Assembly (NCBI RefSeq): GCF_020524885.1 | Contig: NZ_JAIVKJ010000003.1 | Span: 479,501-543,500 of the forward strand | From: Microbulbifer elongatus | Lineage (GTDB): Bacteria > Pseudomonadota > Gammaproteobacteria > Pseudomonadales > Cellvibrionaceae | Direction: 5' to 3' | Length of the DNA stretch: 64,000 bases | Part shown: piece by piece, positions 60,289 through 64,000 of the stretch | How positions within the stretch are numbered: the stretch's first letter is position 1 | How the letters are laid out: the number at the start of each line of letters is the position of its first letter | Notes under the pieces: model-generated | The model's database searches: none | What the model was told of the DNA's origin: nothing | Seen by the model: only the letters and a program-made list of their open reading frames with translations | Made by a program: the position numbers and the translations under genes

Positions 60289-61320
60289 ATGTCGCTTGAA
60301 GACTGGTTAAACAAACGCTGGTATCCGGCCGCCGAGGGCGGAATCGATTCCAGTATGCCATTGCCATTGTTGGCTCCGCTGGAATTGGCTTTCCGGCAGG
60401 GCAGCCGTCTGCGCAAGCTGCGCAATTCGCCTGAACCACTGCCCGTGCCGGTTATTGTGGTGGGCAATATTACCGTGGGCGGAGCCGGCAAGACGCCCCT
60501 GGTTGCGGAGCTTGGCCGGTGGCTTCAGGAGCGAGGGCGCAAGCCGGGCATAATCAGTCGCGGTTATGGCGGTCGCGCCAAGCACTACCCATACAGCGTA
60601 TCCGCGCAGTCACACCCCCTGGAGTCCGGCGATGAACCGCTCATGCTGCACCTGATGACCGGTTTACCGGTAATGGTGTCGCCCAAGCGCGCTGAAGCCG
60701 CCGAGGCTCTAATTGCCGAGCACGGTTGCGACGTCATTATTTCAGACGACGGGCTCCAGCATTACGGGCTGTGGCGCAGTATGGAAATCTGCGTGGTCGA
60801 TGGGCAGCGGGGATTGGGAAATGAGCACCTGTTGCCTCGGGGCCCACTGCGTGAATCCCCGGAACGTCTGGGCAGCGTTGATATGGTGGTTGTGAATGGC
60901 GAACCGAACGCTCTGGTAGAGAGTCAGTGTGGCGATCAGGCTGACTTTGTCATGGAGCTGGCGCCGTCTCTCTGGCATCAGTTCAACCTGGATCAGACCT
61001 CGACACTGAAACTGGAGTCCGGCCCAGAGGCCGGTCCCTGTCACGCGGTTGCAGCCATTGGCAATCCCCAGCGTTTTTTTAATGCCCTCCGAAATCTCGG
61101 CTACACCGTGATGGAGATGCCGTTTCCCGATCATCACCAGTTCACTCAGCACGAATTGCAACTCGACGGTGAGACACCGGTAATCATGACCATGAAAGAC
61201 GCGGTCAAGTGTCGCGACTTCTGGCAGAGCCACTGGTGGGCCATGGAGGTCCAGGCGCAACTCCCGGACATTTTTTACCAGCGTATCCATCAACACCTCG
61301 AGAGTTTCCAGCCGGCATGA
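60289..61320 (+). CDS. lpxK: Tetraacyldisaccharide 4'-kinase LpxK
   Basis: 343 residues; ATG 60289, where [12 protein letters not shown] matches the family start (an ATG at 60259 would add ten residues). The P-loop is [24 protein letters not shown] and [10 protein letters not shown] are also typical. It phosphorylates the 4' position of the lipid A precursor at the inner membrane, using ATP. Starts 39 nt after msbA; its stop overlaps the kdsB start. Confidence 0.95.
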   Translation: MSLEDWLNKRWYPAAEGGIDSSMPLPLLAPLELAFRQGSRLRKLRNSPEPLPVPVIVVGNITVGGAGKTPLVAELGRWLQERGRKPGIISRGYGGRAKHYPYSVSAQSHPLESGDEPLMLHLMTGLPVMVSPKRAEAAEALIAEHGCDVIISDDGLQHYGLWRSMEICVVDGQRGLGNEHLLPRGPLRESPERLGSVDMVVVNGEPNALVESQCGDQADFVMELAPSLWHQFNLDQTSTLKLESGPEAGPCHAVAAIGNPQRFFNALRNLGYTVMEMPFPDHHQFTQHELQLDGETPVIMTMKDAVKCRDFWQSHWWAMEVQAQLPDIFYQRIHQHLESFQPA

Positions 61321-62090
61321 GCGATACCAGCAACTGCGCATTTGACGTAATCATTCCCGCCCGTTATGCCTCCAGTCGTCTGCCGGGCAAGCCCCTGGCG
61401 GAGATCGCCGGCAAGCCGATGGTGCAGCGGGTGTTTGAGCGCGCCCGCGAAAGTGCCGCGCAAAGGGTGATCGTGGCGACCGACGACATGCGCGTGGCGC
61501 AAGTGGTGCAGGGTTTCGGTGGTGAGGTGTGTATGACCAGCCCGGATCACGCGTCGGGCACTGACCGTTTGCAGGAGGTGGCGGTTAATCTCGGTGTGGC
61601 CGAAGACCGCATCCTGGTCAATGTGCAGGGAGACGAACCGCTGATCCCGCCAGCGGTGATCAATCAGGTGGCACATAATCTGGCGGAAAATACGGCTGCC
61701 GGGGTGGCTACCCTGGCAGAGCCCATTGTCTCAGCGGAAGACTTCCTGAATCCCAATATCGTCAAACTGGTAGCAGAAGAGTCCGGTCTGGCTCGCTATT
61801 TCTCCCGCGCCCCGATTCCCTGGCCGCGAGACGCTTTTGCCCTGGACCAGCAGTCATTGCCTGCCGGGCTCAATCCCCGGCGCCATATTGGCATCTATGC
61901 TTACCGGGCGGGCCTGCTGAACCTGTTTGTCAGCTGGCCGATGGCTCCGATCGAGCAGTTCGAGGCGCTTGAGCAACTTCGATTCCTGTACAACGGACAT
62001 GCCATTCATGTAGCGGACGCCTGCGAAGAGGTGCCGGGTGGGGTGGACACGGCGCAGGATCTTGAACGGATGCGCGCGTATTTCGCATAA
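61317..62090 (+). CDS. kdsB: 3-deoxy-manno-octulosonate cytidylyltransferase (CMP-Kdo synthetase)
   Basis: 257 residues; ATG 61317 overlaps the lpxK stop (ATGA). The nucleotidyltransferase start [20 protein letters not shown] and the second motif [11 protein letters not shown] are diagnostic, along with [11 protein letters not shown] and [14 protein letters not shown]. It activates Kdo with CTP for inner-core LPS synthesis. No Trm112/YcaR-like gene stands between lpxK and kdsB, unlike in E. coli. Confidence 0.95.
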   Translation: MSDTSNCAFDVIIPARYASSRLPGKPLAEIAGKPMVQRVFERARESAAQRVIVATDDMRVAQVVQGFGGEVCMTSPDHASGTDRLQEVAVNLGVAEDRILVNVQGDEPLIPPAVINQVAHNLAENTAAGVATLAEPIVSAEDFLNPNIVKLVAEESGLARYFSRAPIPWPRDAFALDQQSLPAGLNPRRHIGIYAYRAGLLNLFVSWPMAPIEQFEALEQLRFLYNGHAIHVADACEEVPGGVDTAQDLERMRAYFA

Positions 62091-62150
62091 CTTTGACCTT
62101 ATGGGTAGGCCGGTAGCTCTATCGGGCGGTGGCCTTGAGACCGATATTGC

Positions 62151-63167
62151 ATGATTCAGTCTGACGTAGACCTGCAGCCCTATAACACCATGACGATCGC
62201 GGCGCGGGCCAAGCACTTTTGTACTGCTACTACTCTGCAGGAGGTACGCGAGGCCCTGCGCTTTGCACGTGCGCAGCAGTTACCCATTCTGCCTCTTGGC
62301 GGCGGTAGCAATATTGTGCTTACCGGGGATTTCCCCGGGCTGGCACTGCATCTCGGTATGCGTGGCCTTGAATTTGAGGCGCTTGATGATGGTGTCAGGA
62401 TCCGCGCGGCGGCAGGGGAGAACTGGCACCAGCTGGTAATGCGCAGTGTCGAGCAGGGGTACGGCGGGCTGGAAAACCTCGCGCTGATCCCGGGCAATAT
62501 CGGCGCGGCGCCGATTCAGAATATTGGGGCCTATGGGGTTGAACTGAAAGATGCTTTTGAGCAGCTCACCGCGATGGAAATTTCGAGTGGTGAGCTGATT
62601 ACCTTCGATGCGGAGGCGTGTCAGTTCGGCTATCGCGACAGTATTTTTAAGGGCCCGGCGAAAGATCGCTATTTGATCTGTGAGGTGGTGCTGAAGTTAT
62701 CGAGCACCTGGGCACCACGGATCTCTTACCCCGCACTGGAGCAATACTTCGCACAGCACGGACTTGCGCGAGAATTATTGACGCCCGCCAAGATTGCCAA
62801 TGCCGTTATTGATATCCGCAACAGCAAACTGCCCAACCCGGTAGAAATTCCCAACGCGGGTAGTTTTTTCAAAAATCCGGTTGTCGCGGACGACCAGTAT
62901 CAAACCCTCAAGGAGGCTCACCCCGAGCTCGTTGCGTTCGAGGCAGGCGAGGGCTGGAAGCTCGCCGCAGGCTGGTTGATCGACCAGGCGGGCTGGAAGG
63001 GTTTTCGCAATAATGGGGTAGGGGTGCACGACCGTCAGGCCCTGGTGCTGGTCAATCCCGGGCACCGCTGCGGTAGCGAGGTGGTAAACCTGGCACGGGA
63101 CATTGCCAGTGATGTAAAGCGCAAGTTCGGTGTAACGCTGGAGCCGGAGCCGCGCTTTTATCCGTAA
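62151..63167 (+). CDS. murB: UDP-N-acetylenolpyruvoylglucosamine reductase MurB
   Basis: 338 residues. FAD-binding LPLGGGSNIVLTGDF, then GLENLALIPGNIGAAPIQNIGAYG and VEIPNAGSFFKNP with the active-site Ser region, place it in the type I MurB group. It reduces UDP-GlcNAc-enolpyruvate to UDP-MurNAc in peptidoglycan synthesis, in the cytoplasm. It follows kdsB by 60 nt; the low-molecular-weight phosphatase gene seen here in some relatives is absent. Confidence 0.95.
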   Translation: MIQSDVDLQPYNTMTIAARAKHFCTATTLQEVREALRFARAQQLPILPLGGGSNIVLTGDFPGLALHLGMRGLEFEALDDGVRIRAAAGENWHQLVMRSVEQGYGGLENLALIPGNIGAAPIQNIGAYGVELKDAFEQLTAMEISSGELITFDAEACQFGYRDSIFKGPAKDRYLICEVVLKLSSTWAPRISYPALEQYFAQHGLARELLTPAKIANAVIDIRNSKLPNPVEIPNAGSFFKNPVVADDQYQTLKEAHPELVAFEAGEGWKLAAGWLIDQAGWKGFRNNGVGVHDRQALVLVNPGHRCGSEVVNLARDIASDVKRKFGVTLEPEPRFYP

Positions 63168-63298
63168 GCGGTAGCTTAGTGGCTTGTCCCGCATTAGCCC
63201 CGTGGGACTATTTCCCAGTGGGCGGGATAAAATGATAACGATACCTATTCAGTTAATGCGCTGCTTACGCTTCTGTATACGCTTGAACTTCCCAGGAT

Positions 63299-63326
63299 AA
63301 ATCCTTTTGTTGTGAAGGGATTTTTA
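63299..63326 (+). terminator. Terminator in the murB downstream region
   Basis: AAATCCTTT (63299-63307), 7-nt loop, AAGGGATTT (63315-63323) followed by a T-run (TTTTTA overall). Nine pairs with one G-T. It is 132 nt after the murB stop. Confidence 0.65.
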
Positions 63327-63414
63327 TGGGCGGGATGAATCACCAGTTTGTGACCCCTTTGCGCTACAACAGTCTGTGAATGCCGTAAAATAATTGTCAT
63401 TTATCTTCCGTTAC

Positions 63415-63439
63415 TTGATGCAAACGAGCTTTGCACCAA
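63415..63439. promoter_or_regulatory. Dyad TTGATGCAAA-N5-TTTGCACCAA
   Basis: Arms match at nine of ten positions around CGAGC, about 155 bp upstream of the regulator start. A possible operator or hairpin; it lies in the probable promoter region of the uvrY/gacA-type gene. Confidence 0.35.
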
Positions 63440-63592
63440 GACGCTAGTCTGGTATGTTCTTCAAGGGCTCTGTGGATGGATCTTTGCGGGAATATCCCGC
63501 TGAGCAATAACAAAAAACACAGTTTTGCGCAGGGGAGGTTTAATAGGAAATTCTTGCTCAAGGCTGTCTGGAAATCCGTGGTTGGGGCTAAA

Positions 63593-64000
63593 TTGATAAA
63601 AGTCTTAGTGGTAGACGATCACGACCTGGTGCGAATGGGTATTTCGCGCATGTTGGGTGATGTCGACGACATCGAGGTAGTTGGCGAAGCCAAAAGTGGC
63701 GAAGACGCCATTGCCTTCGTTCGAGAGTCAGAAGTAGACGTCATTCTTATGGATGTAAGGATGCCAGGCATGGGTGGGCTTGAGGCGACTCGTAAGCTCA
63801 TTCCTCGCTTCCCGCAGGCCAAAGTAATTGCGGTTAGTGCACTGGATGATGACCTTTTCCCCAGCCGGCTGATCCAGGCTGGTGCATCGGGTTACGTCAC
63901 CAAAGGGGCGGACCTCGAGGAAATGGTGCGTGCGATTCGCTCGGTTGTAGCTGGCGAAACTTACATCAGCAGCTCAATGGCTACCAAACTCGCACTGCGC
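63593..64000 (+). CDS. uvrY: GacA/UvrY-type response regulator (3' end beyond window)
   Basis: 136 codons to the window end, starting at TTG 63593 (IKVLVVDDHDLVRMGISRML). Receiver domain: acidic pair Asp8/Asp9, phospho-acceptor Asp54 (ILMDVRMPGMGG) and Lys in TKGADL, followed by AIRSVVAGETYISSSMATKL, the linker before a LuxR-type helix-turn-helix that is cut off. The sequence is that of the BarA/UvrY and GacS/GacA family, which controls small RNAs that titrate CsrA/RsmA. No sensor kinase adjoins; in this family the kinase is usually encoded elsewhere and uvrC usually follows. Confidence 0.88.
   Translation, partial: MIKVLVVDDHDLVRMGISRMLGDVDDIEVVGEAKSGEDAIAFVRESEVDVILMDVRMPGMGGLEATRKLIPRFPQAKVIAVSALDDDLFPSRLIQAGASGYVTKGADLEEMVRAIRSVVAGETYISSSMATKLALR

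Larger units (their letters stand above)
63168..63592. other. Gap between murB and the response-regulator gene
   Basis: 425 bp with no gene I can support. It holds a terminator (63299-63326), a nested hairpin at about 63186-63228 (TCCCGC…GCGGGA) and a dyad at 63415-63439. The rest is AT-rich leader and probably includes the regulator's promoter. Confidence 0.6.

Noticed and set aside
1-64000. tRNA, rRNA, CRISPR and riboswitch search by eye
   Set aside because: No cloverleaf with the GGTTCGANTCC core, no rRNA-like stretch, no spaced repeats and no recognised riboswitch fold were found.

Overview
The window reads as chromosomal DNA of a marine-type Gram-negative gammaproteobacterium. Lipid A and Kdo genes (msbA, lpxK, kdsB), TonB-linked transport, porins, many lipoproteins, DNA polymerase II, an OsmC-YcaO fusion and a GacA/UvrY regulator support this. 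The mix of a carotenoid oxygenase, a TonB receptor, an S8 protease with DUF5011-like repeats and a DUF6445 protein is typical of Cellvibrionales such as Microbulbifer. The genus is my inference; no rRNA or tRNA gene was seen.

Layout. (1) 1-4.75 kb is visibly AT-richer and holds genes of unknown function plus a REP-associated (Y1/RAYT) transposase element with imperfect terminal inverted repeats. The element has apparently cut the 5' end off a neighbouring gene. (2) 4.8-11.1 kb holds an arginine/glutamate heptad-repeat lipoprotein, polB (DNA polymerase II, with a LexA-like box upstream), a cation diffusion facilitator, an M14 carboxypeptidase and a RIO kinase. (3) 11.1-17.3 kb holds an exported arylsulfatase, a NarL-type two-component system and a DUF2306 membrane protein. 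(4) 17.3-25.7 kb is a probable catabolic block: DUF1254/1214 protein, exported amidohydrolase, TonB-dependent receptor, carotenoid/stilbene cleavage dioxygenase and a 2OG-Fe(II) oxygenase. It is bracketed by the intact DUF2306 gene and a decayed copy of that gene's 3' end. (5) 25.7-32.4 kb holds cytochrome b561, an orphan MlaD/PqiC lipid-transport pair, an OsmC protein, two GNAT acetyltransferases, a DTW tRNA-modification enzyme and dbpA. (6) 32.5-40.2 kb holds a large secreted subtilase and a compact AttEFGH-like ABC operon. (7) 40.3-52.2 kb holds oligopeptidase B, OsmC-YcaO, a haem-motif exported protein, a DUF6445 protein, an M16 lipoprotein peptidase and a porin. (8) 52.4-64 kb holds comEC, two exported proteins of unknown role, exbB-exbD-msbA-lpxK-kdsB, murB and the start of a uvrY/gacA-type regulator cut by the window end.

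How genes may work together. The strongest candidate for an undescribed system is the 17.5-24.7 kb block. There a TonB receptor and an exported amidohydrolase diverge from one control region (a sigma70-like promoter, a perfect 16-bp palindrome at the likely start site and a second dyad over the -35), and a non-haem-iron dioxygenase follows the receptor at once. A dyad with the same arms lies in front of the arylsulfatase gene. This fits import and oxidative cleavage of an apocarotenoid or stilbene-like, possibly esterified or sulfated, compound; the substrate cannot be read from the sequence. A second pattern is that two intact genes (M14 peptidase, DUF2306) are each followed, beyond intervening genes, by a diverged relic of their own 3' end in the same orientation.
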